From contig NZ_FMCR01000003.1 of the NCBI RefSeq assembly GCF_900091575.1, forward strand, positions 842,424-906,423: a stretch of DNA of 64,000 bases, written 5' to 3'. The DNA is from Micromonospora saelicesensis (GTDB taxonomy: Bacteria > Actinomycetota > Actinomycetes > Mycobacteriales > Micromonosporaceae). The translations under genes and the position numbers were made by a program. The notes beneath the pieces were generated by a model. It did not search any database and was not told the DNA's origin. It saw only the letters and a list, made by a program, of their open reading frames with translations. How positions within the stretch are numbered: the first letter of the stretch is position 1; each line of letters starts with the position of its first letter. Below, piece after piece: positions 6,582 to 15,530 of this stretch.

Positions 6582-8414
6582 GTGGAGAGCGGACAGATCA
6601 GCGACTACGGGTTCCTCGCCGACGGCCGCACCGCGGCGCTGGTGGACGCCTCGGGCTCGGTGAACTGGTGGTGCCCTGGCCGGTTCGACGCCCCGTCGGT
6701 GTTCGGGCGGCTGCTCGACGACGGCGCGGGGCACTGGTCGATCCGACCGGAGGTCGATTTCACTGTCGAACGGAGCTACCTGAAGGACACCCTGGTCCTG
6801 CGGACCGTCTTCCGCACCGCGCAGGGGGAGGTCGCGCTCACCGACGCGCTCGCCTTCGAGCCCGGCTCGCGAGGTCACGACATCGGGATGCACCCACCGC
6901 AGGTGCTGGTCCGTAGCGTGCAGGGACTGTCCGGTGCGGTGCCGATGCGGGTGCACTACCGTCCGCGCTTCGAGTACGGGCGCACGATCGCGTACCTGGT
7001 CGAGCGTGAGGACATGCTCGAGGCCATCGCCGGGGCCGCGCGGCTCACCTTCCGCAGCAGCGTGCGGTTGGCATGCGGCGACGATGGCGATGCCGCGGCG
7101 ACGTTCACCGTCCGCGCCGGCAGGACCCACAACTTCAGTCTCGGGTACGCCCCGACCTACGACGCGCCACTGCCGGAGGTACCGGACGCCGACCAGACGA
7201 TCGCCGACACCGTCGCCGGCTGGCGGTCCTGGACCGGCGAGCACGAGTACCAGGGCCTCTACGCCGAGGAGGTGCGGCGCAGCGGGCTGGTGGTGCAGGG
7301 CATGACGTACCGACCCAGCGGCGCGGTGGTGGCCTCGGTGACCACCTCGCTGCCGGAGAAGCTCGGTGGGGACCGCAACTACGACTACCGCTACGTCTGG
7401 GTGCGCGACTTCAGCCACACCCTTCGGGCGCTGTGGCGGTCAGCGTGCTTCGACGAGGTGCGGCGGCAGTTCGCCTGGTTGGGCCGGGCGATGGGCCGAA
7501 TCGGCAACCAGCCGGTGCCCATCATGTACGGGGTGCTGGGGGAGCGGGACCTCACCGAGCATCGGCTGGACCAGCTCGGCGGTTACCGCGACAGCCCGCC
7601 CGTGGTGACCGGCAACGACGCGTGGCGGCAGCGGCAGAACGACATCTACGGCGCGGCCATGGACGCCGCCTGGCTGATGCGCGACCAGCTGGAACCGTTC
7701 GACCCGGACGTCTACCACCTGCTCCGGGTGCTCGCCGATCAGGCCGAGCAGGACTGGAAACAGCCGGACGCGGGGATGTGGGAGGAGCGTGGAATCCAAC
7801 ACCACCACGTGTCCTCGAAGGTGGAGTGCTGGGTAGCGCTGGACCGGGCGGTCCGCTTCGGCGACCAGCTCGGCGGGCCGCAGGACCTGGCTCGCTGGAC
7901 GGCGGCCCGGGACGAGGTGCGCGCGGCGATCCTCGAGCGGGGATGGAGCGACAGGCTCCAGTCGTACACCGGGATCTTTGATTCCGACGAGCTGGACGCG
8001 TCGGTGCTGGTGATGCCGCTGGTGGGTTTTCTGCGGGCCGATGACCCGCGGATGCGCTCGACGGTCCGCGCGGTGGAGCGGGGACTGTCGCACGACGGCC
8101 TGCTGCGGCGCTGGGACGGCGATCCGGCGGGCTTCGTCATCTGTTCGTTCTGGCTGGTGAGTTGCCTGGCGTTGGGCGGCGAGCGGGACCGGGCGCACGA
8201 GTTGTTTCGCGATCTGGCTGGTCGGGTCAACGACCTGGGCCTGTTCGCCGAGCAGATCGACCAGCAGACCGGGGAGCAGTTGGGCAACTTCCCGCAGGCG
8301 TTCTCGCACATCGGCCTCATCAATGCCGCCGGTGTGCTCACCGACGTCGAGCAGGACCCGACGTTGCGCAATTGCGGGATGCCCCCGGCGCACTTCACCC
8401 CGACGCGTCGCTGA
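6582..8414 (+). CDS. glycoside hydrolase family 15 protein (trehalase/glucoamylase-like)
   Basis: This 610-aa cytoplasmic protein matches the bacterial GH15 layout: an N-terminal beta-domain starting ISDYGFLADGRTAALVDASGSVNWWC, then an (alpha/alpha)6 catalytic domain. YRYVWVRDFSHTLRALW and HHHVSSKVECWVALDRA are recognisable core segments, and LGNFPQAFSHIGLI ends the catalytic domain. In mycobacteria this group includes trehalase; other members release glucose from alpha-glucans. The GTG at 6582 is used; the good Shine-Dalgarno at 6542-6550 instead precedes an out-of-frame ATG, so the exact start is not certain. It is divergent from the general stress protein, consistent with trehalose or glycogen turnover under stress (inference). 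Confidence 0.85.
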   Translation: MESGQISDYGFLADGRTAALVDASGSVNWWCPGRFDAPSVFGRLLDDGAGHWSIRPEVDFTVERSYLKDTLVLRTVFRTAQGEVALTDALAFEPGSRGHDIGMHPPQVLVRSVQGLSGAVPMRVHYRPRFEYGRTIAYLVEREDMLEAIAGAARLTFRSSVRLACGDDGDAAATFTVRAGRTHNFSLGYAPTYDAPLPEVPDADQTIADTVAGWRSWTGEHEYQGLYAEEVRRSGLVVQGMTYRPSGAVVASVTTSLPEKLGGDRNYDYRYVWVRDFSHTLRALWRSACFDEVRRQFAWLGRAMGRIGNQPVPIMYGVLGERDLTEHRLDQLGGYRDSPPVVTGNDAWRQRQNDIYGAAMDAAWLMRDQLEPFDPDVYHLLRVLADQAEQDWKQPDAGMWEERGIQHHHVSSKVECWVALDRAVRFGDQLGGPQDLARWTAARDEVRAAILERGWSDRLQSYTGIFDSDELDASVLVMPLVGFLRADDPRMRSTVRAVERGLSHDGLLRRWDGDPAGFVICSFWLVSCLALGGERDRAHELFRDLAGRVNDLGLFAEQIDQQTGEQLGNFPQAFSHIGLINAAGVLTDVEQDPTLRNCGMPPAHFTPTRR

Positions 8415-8564
8415 GCCGTACTTTCGTGTAAATCTTGACAACTTTCGATCTGATGACGCGAAGTTCTATCGCCTTCCAGTGAAAGACGTTAATGTCCGGG
8501 AAACACCGCGGTGCTCCTCCAGTCGGCGGGAGCGGCACCGAGATCCCGGACAGCTGGAGGTCTC

Positions 8565-11441
8565 GTGTCCCGCACTCTGCGTCGACGGCTCGTCAGCGCC
8601 GCCACCCTGCTCACCGTCCTGGTCGCCCTCTGCCTCGTTCCGCAGGCAAGCGTTCTACCGGCCGCCGCGTCCCCGGCCCAGGCCGCCGCCCTCGCCCCGC
8701 CCGCCACCATCGGTTTCGAGAAGGTCGCCCTCGACGGCGGCCTCTCCATGGGCGAACCGATCGAACTGGCCGTCGCCCCCGACGGCAAGGTCTTCTACAT
8801 CAACCGGGGCACCGGCAGCGCCGGTGGTCAGGTCCGCCTCTACAACCCGGCGACCAGGTCCACCACTGTCGCGCTGACCCTGCCACTGGACGCCCGCTTC
8901 GAGGACGGCCTGATCGGCATCACCCTGCACCCGAGCTTCGCGAGCAACCGCTGGGTCTACCTCTTCTACTCGCCGAAGGTCACCCCTCTGGTCAACCGGA
9001 TCAGTCGGTTCACCTTCAACCCGTCCACCCTGCTGCTCGACCCGGGCAGCGAGGACGTGCTGATCGAGTGGCCCACCGAACGCGATCTCTGCTGCCACTC
9101 GGCCGGCTCGATGAGCTGGGACACCGCCGGCAACCTGTACTTCGCCGTCGGCGACAACACCAACTCCGGCGGTGACTCCGCCGGGATGGCCCCGATCGAC
9201 GAGCGGACGAACCGCAACGCCCAGTACGACGCCCAGCGCACCTCGGGCAACACCAACGACCTGCGCGGCAAGATCAATCGGATCCACCCGGAGAACGACG
9301 GCAGCTACACCGTCCCCGCCGGCAACCTCTTCGCCGCCGGCACCGCGCGAACGCGCCCGGAAATCTACGTGATGGGCGTGCGCAACCCGTACCGGATCTG
9401 GGTGGACCGCAAGGCCAACAACACCCTCTACTGGGGCGAGGTCGGTCCGGATGCCGGCACCGACCTCGCCAACCGTGGCCCGGCGGCCTACGACGAGTTC
9501 AACCGGGCCAACGGGCCCGGCAACTACGGCTGGCCGTACTGTGGCGGCCCCAACGTCGCCTACAACGACTGGGACTTCGCCACCGCCACACCACGTGGCT
9601 GGTTCCCCTGTGGCGGCTCGACCGGCCCGGTCAACAACTCACCCCGCAACACGGGCGTCCAGCAGCTTCCGCCGACGAAACCGGCGCTGGTCTGGGAGCA
9701 GCACGGCGGCAGTGAGGACTGGCCGGCGCTGGACAACCCGGGAGGGTGCGGGTCGCCCAACCACGTCGAGGTCTACCACTACGACCCGAACCTCGTCTCG
9801 GACGTGAAGTGGCCGGCCTACTACGACAACAAGTGGCTGATCTCCGAGTACTGCCGCAACTGGATCAAGGAGGTCCAGTTCGACAACGGCAACCCGTCCA
9901 CCGGGGCGCCGACCGTCATCGAGCCAGTGCTCGCCGGCATGAAACTCGTCCACCCGATCGACTGGCAGTTCGGCCCGGACGGCTCGCTCTACCTGCTGGA
10001 GTACGGCAGCGGCTACTTCTCCGGCGCGGTCGACGCCGGACTCTACAAAATCAACTACGTCCAGGGTGGCCGGTCGCCGGTAGCCAAGGCCACCGTCAAC
10101 CGGGACAACGGCCTGGCCCCCCTCTCGGTGACCTTCTCCAGCGCCGGCAGCTCGGACCCGGACGGCGACCCGCTGACGTACGCGTGGGACTTCACCAACA
10201 ACGGCAGCACCGACTCGACCGCCGCGAACCCGTCCTTCACGTACTCCGCCAACGGCAGCTACAGCGCCCGGCTCACCGTCAACGACGGCACCGGCCGCAG
10301 CGCCACCACAGTGGTGTCGGTGGTGGTCGGCAACAACCGGCCGACGGTCACGTTGACCGGCCTGCCCGCCGGCGGGCTCTTCGACTGGGGACAGGACCTG
10401 GCGGTGGGCGCCACGGCCAGTGATCCGCAGGACGGCACGCCGGCCTGCTCGGCGGTGGTCGTCCGGGCCGCGCTGGGTCATCAGGAGCACGCCCACGAGG
10501 AGGGGGAGGGGACCGGCTGCGGCGCGACCTTCAACACCGGCCCGGTGCACGCCGGCCCCGACTCGGTGCTGTTCTTCGTCCTGCGGGGCAGCTACACCGA
10601 TCGCGGCGCGACCGGCTCGGCCGCACTCACCGGTGAGCAGGAGATCAGCCTCTACCCGAAACAGTGGCAGGCCGAGCACTTCGTCCAGCTCAACGGCCCC
10701 AAGGTGATCGACCAGGCGGCGGCCGAGGGTGGCAAGCGGCTGGGTGACGTCCAGAACGGCGAGAGCGTCCGGCACCACGCGGTGAGCCTCAAGGGGATCA
10801 CCGGCGTCCGGGCCCGGGTCTCCTCCGGCGGCCCCGGCGGCACCATCTCCTTCCGGTACGACTCACCGACCGGCACCGAGGTCGCCCGGATCGCGGTGCC
10901 GAACACCGGCGGCTGGGACAACTACACCGAACTGAGCGCCACGGTGACCAAGCCAGACGACGGCACCCACGACCTGTACCTGGTCGTCACCGGCGGCAGC
11001 GGGGCGTTGCTGGACGTGGACAGCTACACCTTCACCGGCCCGGGCGTCGGCACCGGCGGCGCGCGCACCGGTGAGGTCAAGGCCCTCGGCAAGTGCGCGG
11101 ACATCGCCTCCAGCCAGACCGCGAACGGCACCAAGGTGCAGACCTGGACCTGCAACGGCACCGCCGCCCAGCGCTGGACCCTGCCCGGCGACGGTACGGT
11201 GCGAGGGCTCGCCAAGTGCCTGGACGTGAAGGCGAGCGGCACCACCGACGGCACCCTCGTGCAGCTCTACGACTGCAACGGCAGCGGGGCCCAGCAGTGG
11301 GCCGCCCAGCCGGACGGCAGCCTGCGCAACCCCCAGTCCGGGCGTTGCCTGGACATCCCCAACTCGGACCTCACCGACGGTCGGCAACTGCGGATCTGGA
11401 CCTGCAACGGCACCGGGGCGCAACGCTGGACCCTGCCGTGA
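8565..11441 (+). CDS. secreted PQQ-type sugar dehydrogenase with PKD, CBM6 and ricin-B modules
   Basis: The 958-aa protein begins with a signal peptide (RTLRRRLVSAATLLTVLVAL, cleavage near AQAAA). A glucose/sorbosone dehydrogenase beta-propeller covers about residues 55-510, with GLIGITLHPSF, GNLYFAVGDN and VMGVRNPYRIWVD. A PKD domain follows at about 515-595 (SSDPDGDPLTYAWDF), then a region with GHQEHAHEEGEG, a CBM6 fold at about 700-830 (QWQAEHF, LLDVDSYTF), and a ricin-B trefoil with three QxW repeats at the C-terminus. The GTG at 8565 follows CTGGAGG by four nt. The architecture suggests an extracellular enzyme that oxidises sugar released from a bound polysaccharide. PQQ binding and substrate are inferred from the family. 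Confidence 0.85.
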   Translation: MSRTLRRRLVSAATLLTVLVALCLVPQASVLPAAASPAQAAALAPPATIGFEKVALDGGLSMGEPIELAVAPDGKVFYINRGTGSAGGQVRLYNPATRSTTVALTLPLDARFEDGLIGITLHPSFASNRWVYLFYSPKVTPLVNRISRFTFNPSTLLLDPGSEDVLIEWPTERDLCCHSAGSMSWDTAGNLYFAVGDNTNSGGDSAGMAPIDERTNRNAQYDAQRTSGNTNDLRGKINRIHPENDGSYTVPAGNLFAAGTARTRPEIYVMGVRNPYRIWVDRKANNTLYWGEVGPDAGTDLANRGPAAYDEFNRANGPGNYGWPYCGGPNVAYNDWDFATATPRGWFPCGGSTGPVNNSPRNTGVQQLPPTKPALVWEQHGGSEDWPALDNPGGCGSPNHVEVYHYDPNLVSDVKWPAYYDNKWLISEYCRNWIKEVQFDNGNPSTGAPTVIEPVLAGMKLVHPIDWQFGPDGSLYLLEYGSGYFSGAVDAGLYKINYVQGGRSPVAKATVNRDNGLAPLSVTFSSAGSSDPDGDPLTYAWDFTNNGSTDSTAANPSFTYSANGSYSARLTVNDGTGRSATTVVSVVVGNNRPTVTLTGLPAGGLFDWGQDLAVGATASDPQDGTPACSAVVVRAALGHQEHAHEEGEGTGCGATFNTGPVHAGPDSVLFFVLRGSYTDRGATGSAALTGEQEISLYPKQWQAEHFVQLNGPKVIDQAAAEGGKRLGDVQNGESVRHHAVSLKGITGVRARVSSGGPGGTISFRYDSPTGTEVARIAVPNTGGWDNYTELSATVTKPDDGTHDLYLVVTGGSGALLDVDSYTFTGPGVGTGGARTGEVKALGKCADIASSQTANGTKVQTWTCNGTAAQRWTLPGDGTVRGLAKCLDVKASGTTDGTLVQLYDCNGSGAQQWAAQPDGSLRNPQSGRCLDIPNSDLTDGRQLRIWTCNGTGAQRWTLP

Positions 11442-11491
11442 CCGCCCCCTGACCGGCTCGGCGCCCGTACCCGAGCGTCGATGACGCACGG

Positions 11492-11519
11492 GGCCGGGCG
11501 GCGGAGGCGGAGCCCGGCC
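11492..11519 (+). terminator. hairpin after the sugar dehydrogenase gene
   Basis: GGCCGGGC (11492-11499) and GCCCGGCC (11512-11519) pair perfectly around a 12-nt loop, 50 bases after the stop codon. A second dyad, CCACCC/GGGTGG, follows before the next gene. No U-tract is present, which is common for actinobacterial terminators. Confidence 0.45.
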
Positions 11520-11572
11520 GTCCACCCACGTCCCCCGGGTGGGCGGCCGAAACTCGGGGGACAATGCGGGGT

Positions 11573-12082
11573 ATGCGGCTGGTGCTCACGGCGGACACCC
11601 ACGTACCCAAACGGGCCCGGGACCTACCCGGGCCCCTCTGGGCGGCCATCGAGGCGGCCGACGTGGTGGTGCACGCCGGCGACTGGGTGGACGAGGCCCT
11701 GCTCGACGCCATGACCGCGCGATCGCGCCGACTGATCGGGGTGTACGGCAACAACGACGGCCCGGCGCTGCGCGCCCGGCTGCCGGAGGTCGCCCGGGTC
11801 GAGCTCGACGGCCTGCGGGTCGCGGTGGTGCACGAGACCGGGCCCCGGACCGGCCGGGAGAAGCGGTGCGCGGCCCGCTTCCCCGACGTCGACCTGCTGG
11901 TGTTCGGGCATTCGCACATCCCCTGGGACACCGAGGCACCTGGTGGGCTGCGCCTGCTCAACCCCGGCTCACCCACCGACCGCCGCTCCCAACCCCACGC
12001 GACCTACCTGACTGCCGAGGTGCACGCCGGAGCCCTCACCAAGGTCCACCTGCACCGCCTACCCCGCCCGACCCGCCCCTGA
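11573..12082 (+). CDS. YfcE-type metallophosphoesterase
   Basis: The 169-aa protein carries the complete calcineurin-like metallophosphoesterase motif set in order: ADTH near residue 7, HAGDW near residue 36, GNND near residue 61 and FGHSHIP near residue 110. It is the size of the YfcE/MJ0936 group of small phosphodiesterases. ATG 11564 is only two nt from the GGGGGA motif, so I prefer ATG 11573, which gives the family-typical MRLVLTADTH start. The natural substrate is unknown. It is convergent with the DUF3072 gene. Confidence 0.85.
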   Translation: MRLVLTADTHVPKRARDLPGPLWAAIEAADVVVHAGDWVDEALLDAMTARSRRLIGVYGNNDGPALRARLPEVARVELDGLRVAVVHETGPRTGREKRCAARFPDVDLLVFGHSHIPWDTEAPGGLRLLNPGSPTDRRSQPHATYLTAEVHAGALTKVHLHRLPRPTRP

Positions 12083-12086
12083 CTCA

Positions 12087-12122
12087 CCCCGCCCTTCGCG
12101 GGCGAGAGGGGTCGGGGCGGGG
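12087..12122. terminator. GC-rich hairpin between convergent genes
   Basis: CCCCGCCC (12087-12094) pairs with GGGCGGGG (12115-12122), with a 20-nt intervening segment that itself contains CGCGGGCG. It fills the gap between the phosphoesterase and the convergent DUF3072 gene and can act on both strands. Confidence 0.45.
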
Positions 12123-12341
12123 TTACTGGCCTCGGCCCGTTTCGGCCTGGAGTTCGTCGATGCGCTTGGACGCCTCGGCCTTGGTCAGGTCGTCCGGGAG
12201 GTCGGCGTGGGCTTCCCGGGCCAGCGTGCTCAGGTAGGACTCCTGGGCGGCGGTCGGCGGCTCGTCCCCGGTGACCCACTCGTCCGGGTCCTTGATCGCG
12301 GCGTTCTGGTCGGCCTGCTCGGTGCGGCGGTCCGTCATCAT
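12123..12341 (-). CDS. DUF3072 domain protein
   Basis: The 72-aa protein has the DUF3072 signature DPDEWVTGDEPPTAAQESYL followed by LTKAEASKRIDELQ. The domain is found in small actinobacterial proteins of unknown function and resembles a SAP-like helical unit. The N-terminus offers GTG-ATG-ATG-ATG in a row from 12347; the AAAGG sequence lies six nt from the ATG at 12341, which I chose. It is divergent from the FAD oxidoreductase gene. Confidence 0.8.
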   Translation of the reverse strand: MMTDRRTEQADQNAAIKDPDEWVTGDEPPTAAQESYLSTLAREAHADLPDDLTKAEASKRIDELQAETGRGQ

Positions 12342-12423
12342 CATCACCCTTTCTTTCGAACAGGTGTGCCAGTACCCCGATCATTGGTGGTTCATGCCCG
12401 ACGCCGCCACCTACGATCATCGG

Positions 12424-13383
12424 ATGACGGAGGACCGGTCGAGTGTGGTGGTGGTCGGGGCGGGCATCGCCGGGGTGGCCTGTGCGGTCGAGCTGACCCG
12501 GGCCGGGGTGCCGGTGCAGATCCGGGAGCGGGGGCACGTCTGCGGTGGCCGGATGGCCAGCAAACGCTTCCAGGGCCGGCCCGCGGACACCGGCGCCGCC
12601 TACTTCACCGCCACCGACCCGGACTTCGCCGCGCTGGTCGAGCAGTGGCGCGCCGCCGGGCTGGTCCGCGAATGGACCGACACCTTCCAGGCGTACGACC
12701 GGAGTGGCAACCACGAGGTGCCCGGGCCGATGCGCTTCGCCGCCCCCCGTGGGCTGCGCTCGTTGGTCGAGCACCTGGCCGGCCCGGTGCCGGTGACCGT
12801 CGACCGGCTGGTGCTCACCGTGGAACCCGGCCCGGTCGTCGACGGGCAGTCGTGTGCGGCGGTCGCCCTGGCCATGCCGGGTCCGCAGGCCGCCCTGCTG
12901 CTCGACCCGGCGCTGACCGAAGCCACCCGGGTCGTACAGGCGCAACGCTGGTCGCCGTCGCTGGCCGCGGTGCTGCGCTTCCCGACCCGGCGCTGGCCGG
13001 ACTTCCGGGGCGCGTTCGTCAACGAGCATCCGGTCCTCAACCTCGTCTGCGACGACGGTGACCGGCGCGGTGACGGCGCGCCGGTACTGGTCGCGCACAC
13101 CGTGCCGGAGTTCGCGGCCGGGCACCTGGCCCAACCCACCGGGGCCGGCCCGGCGATCGAACAGGCCGTCCGGGACCTGCTCGGGCTGCCCGAGCAGGCC
13201 GTCGACGTGCACGTGCACCGCTGGACGTACGCGAAGCCGACCAGCGACGCCGGCGGTGCCACCCACCACCTCGACGCCGACGGAATCGGCCTGGCCGGCG
13301 ACGCGTTCGGCAAGCCCCGGGTGCAGAGCGCCTGGCGCTCCGGCCGGGACCTGGGCAGGGCGCTGGCCGCCCGACTGGCCTGA
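12424..13383 (+). CDS. FAD-dependent oxidoreductase (renalase/amine-oxidase-like)
   Basis: The 319-aa protein begins with a dinucleotide-binding motif, VVVVGAGIAGVACAVEL near residues 8-24, then RERGHVCGGRMASKR, as in renalase-like flavoproteins. The C-terminal FAD contact GIGLAGDAFGKPRVQSAWRSG matches the same family. Substrate is unknown; relatives oxidise nicotinamide derivatives or amines. ATG 12424 is closest to the conserved N-terminus; an upstream in-frame ATG at 12394 adds a non-conserved leader. Confidence 0.8.
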   Translation: MTEDRSSVVVVGAGIAGVACAVELTRAGVPVQIRERGHVCGGRMASKRFQGRPADTGAAYFTATDPDFAALVEQWRAAGLVREWTDTFQAYDRSGNHEVPGPMRFAAPRGLRSLVEHLAGPVPVTVDRLVLTVEPGPVVDGQSCAAVALAMPGPQAALLLDPALTEATRVVQAQRWSPSLAAVLRFPTRRWPDFRGAFVNEHPVLNLVCDDGDRRGDGAPVLVAHTVPEFAAGHLAQPTGAGPAIEQAVRDLLGLPEQAVDVHVHRWTYAKPTSDAGGATHHLDADGIGLAGDAFGKPRVQSAWRSGRDLGRALAARLA

Positions 13384-13424
13384 GCCGGTGGCTCAGGCGT
13401 GTCCGCCTGGGCTGAGCCGCCCGC

Positions 13425-14720
13425 TCAGGCGTGTCCGGCTGCCGCGACGGGGCGAGCGTCGGCGTCCCGCTCGGCCGGGTCGGCGGTCCGCTCTCCCTCC
13501 CGGTCCAACAGCTGCATGACCGGGGTCGCCGCGACGCCGTGCACCACGACGGAGACGAGCACCACCAACCCGACGGTCGCCCACAGCAGCTCGGCCTGCG
13601 GGAAGTCGGCCTTGGTCGTGGCGTACGCGAGGTAGTAGAACGAGCCGACGCCGCGGATGCCGAACAACGAGATGACCCAGTGCTCGGCCGGGCGTCCGGG
13701 AGCGCCGCGCAATGACAACCAGCCGATCAGCGGCCGCACCAGGAACACCAGCGCCAGCCCGACGGCGGCCGCCGGCCAGGTCAGGGGGCCCAGCAGACCA
13801 CCCACGATCGCGCCGCCGAGCAGCAGCAACAGCACCAGGGTGAGCAGCCGTTCGACCTGCTCGGCGAAGTCGTGCAGCACCGAGTGGAACTCGTGGGTCC
13901 GTTCGGCGGCCCGAATGGCCCGGGCGGCCACGAACACCGCCAGGAAGCCGTACCCGCCGACCACCTCCACCAGCCCGTACGCCAGGAACGTGGCGGCCAG
14001 CGCCAGGAAGCCCTCTGCGTGCCGGGCCAACCGCAGCTCACTGGGAGCGCGGAAGAACAGCTTGCCGAGTAGCCAGCCGATGAGCAGGCCACCGCCGACG
14101 CCGATGCTGATCTTCCAGAGCACGTCCACCGTGAACCACTCGGCCAACCAGTCACTCGGGGCGAGGCTGGTCGAGGCGATGGCGATGGCCGCGTAGACGA
14201 ATGGGAACGCCAGCCCGTCGTTCAGGCCGGCCTCGGAGGTCAGCGCGAAGCGGACCTCGTCCTCGGAATCCTCCACGTCGGTCGGCTCGCCGACCTGCAC
14301 GTCGGCGGCGAGCACCGGGTCGGTGGGTGCCAGCGCGGCGCCCAACAACAGCGCGGCGGCCGGCACCAGCCCCGCCCACCACCAGCCGAGCAGGGCCACC
14401 GCCGCGATGCACAGGGGCATCGCGATCGCCAGCAGTCGCCAGGTGGACGACCACCGCCGCCAACTCAACGGCCGGTCGATCTTCAGCCCGGCGCCCATCA
14501 GCGCGACGATCACCCCGATCTCCGTGAGGTGGGTGGTCAGCTCCGGGTGGGCCAGGGGGTCCGGCGACGGCAGCCCGACCGGCAACAGGAACACCAGCAT
14601 GCCGAGGGCGAGGAAGGCGATCGGCATGGACAGCGGGCGCCGCTCCAGCACCCGCGGCAGGATGCCCGCGAGCAGGGCGCCCAGGCCCACCAGTGCGAAC
14701 GCCACATCTACCGGCTCCAC
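13425..14720 (-). CDS. cation:proton antiporter (CPA1/NhaP-like)
   Basis: This 431-aa protein has 11-12 hydrophobic helices and the CPA core. LGAALAPTDPVLAADVQVG near residues 125-143 carries the TDP motif, and TSEAGLNDGLAFPFVY holds the acidic ND pair found in proton antiporters. HWVISLFGIRGVGSFYYL corresponds to the G-RG helix of NhaP-type exchangers. It probably exchanges Na+ or K+ for protons. The GTG at 14720 follows AAGGGTGG. The last codons are part of a 15-bp sequence repeated just downstream at 13391-13405. Confidence 0.85.
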   Translation of the reverse strand: MEPVDVAFALVGLGALLAGILPRVLERRPLSMPIAFLALGMLVFLLPVGLPSPDPLAHPELTTHLTEIGVIVALMGAGLKIDRPLSWRRWSSTWRLLAIAMPLCIAAVALLGWWWAGLVPAAALLLGAALAPTDPVLAADVQVGEPTDVEDSEDEVRFALTSEAGLNDGLAFPFVYAAIAIASTSLAPSDWLAEWFTVDVLWKISIGVGGGLLIGWLLGKLFFRAPSELRLARHAEGFLALAATFLAYGLVEVVGGYGFLAVFVAARAIRAAERTHEFHSVLHDFAEQVERLLTLVLLLLLGGAIVGGLLGPLTWPAAAVGLALVFLVRPLIGWLSLRGAPGRPAEHWVISLFGIRGVGSFYYLAYATTKADFPQAELLWATVGLVVLVSVVVHGVAATPVMQLLDREGERTADPAERDADARPVAAAGHA

Positions 14721-14827
14721 GGCACCACCCTTCTGCCCGCACCCGCGAGGCGCGGGCAGGTGGTGACAGTCCTTGCCCCGCAAGGGGTCCGGCTATGCGC
14801 GTCCGCGCCGGTGGACCCGAGTGATCC

Positions 14828-15505
14828 TCACCGGGGCCGGGTGAGCGGCGAGTCCGCCAACTCGTGCAACAGCGCGGCCGGGTCGTCGTACACCGACACG
14901 GCACCCGCGCCGGCGAGCTCGCCGCGGCTGGTGCCACCGCAGGTCAGGCCCACACACGGAATGCTCAGCTTCCCGGCTGCGGCGACGTCCCACACCGAGT
15001 CGCCGACGAAGACCACCCGCTCGGCGGCCAACCCGGACTGCTCCAACGCGGCGAGGAGGATGTCCGGTGCCGGCTTGCTCTGCTGGGCGTCCGCGGAGGA
15101 GGTGATCGTGTCGATCACGTCATCGGCGGCCAGTGCCCGACGAAGCGCGCCCACCTCGGGTTCCGAGGCGGAGGTGGCCAGCACGACCCGCAACCCCCGC
15201 TCGGCGCAGGCACGCAACAGGTCGGCGGCCCGGGGTAGTGGCGTGAGCCGTTCCCAGTACTCGGCGTAGAGGGTGTCGTGTGCGTCGCGCAGCTTCGAGT
15301 CGGCGTCGCGGTCCCGCTCCGGGCCGAGGAGATGATCCAGGAGTTTGTCCGATCCCATCCCGATCGAACGGTGCACCACCGCCATCGGCACCGGCTGATC
15401 GGTCTGGCGCAACGCCTCCCACCAGCTCACGGTGTGCAGGTAGGTGGTGTCGACAAGAGTGCCGTCGACATCGAAGAGGACCCCGGCGGGCCGGTCGGTA
15501 GCCAT
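14828..15505 (-). CDS. HAD family hydrolase (PGMB/phosphatase-like)
   Basis: The 225-aa protein has all four HAD motifs: DVDGTLVDT at residues 12-20 with the nucleophilic aspartate, the LATSAS segment, the SKPAPD lysine, and GDSVWD. A helical C1 cap lies between motifs I and II. It resembles beta-phosphoglucomutase or phosphoglycolate phosphatase-like enzymes; the cap does not identify the substrate. It lies between the antiporter and SpoIIE phosphatase genes, all on the minus strand. Confidence 0.85.
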   Translation of the reverse strand: MATDRPAGVLFDVDGTLVDTTYLHTVSWWEALRQTDQPVPMAVVHRSIGMGSDKLLDHLLGPERDRDADSKLRDAHDTLYAEYWERLTPLPRAADLLRACAERGLRVVLATSASEPEVGALRRALAADDVIDTITSSADAQQSKPAPDILLAALEQSGLAAERVVFVGDSVWDVAAAGKLSIPCVGLTCGGTSRGELAGAGAVSVYDDPAALLHELADSPLTRPR

Positions 15506-15530
15506 GGGCGTCCTCCTACCCTCGGGCGGC

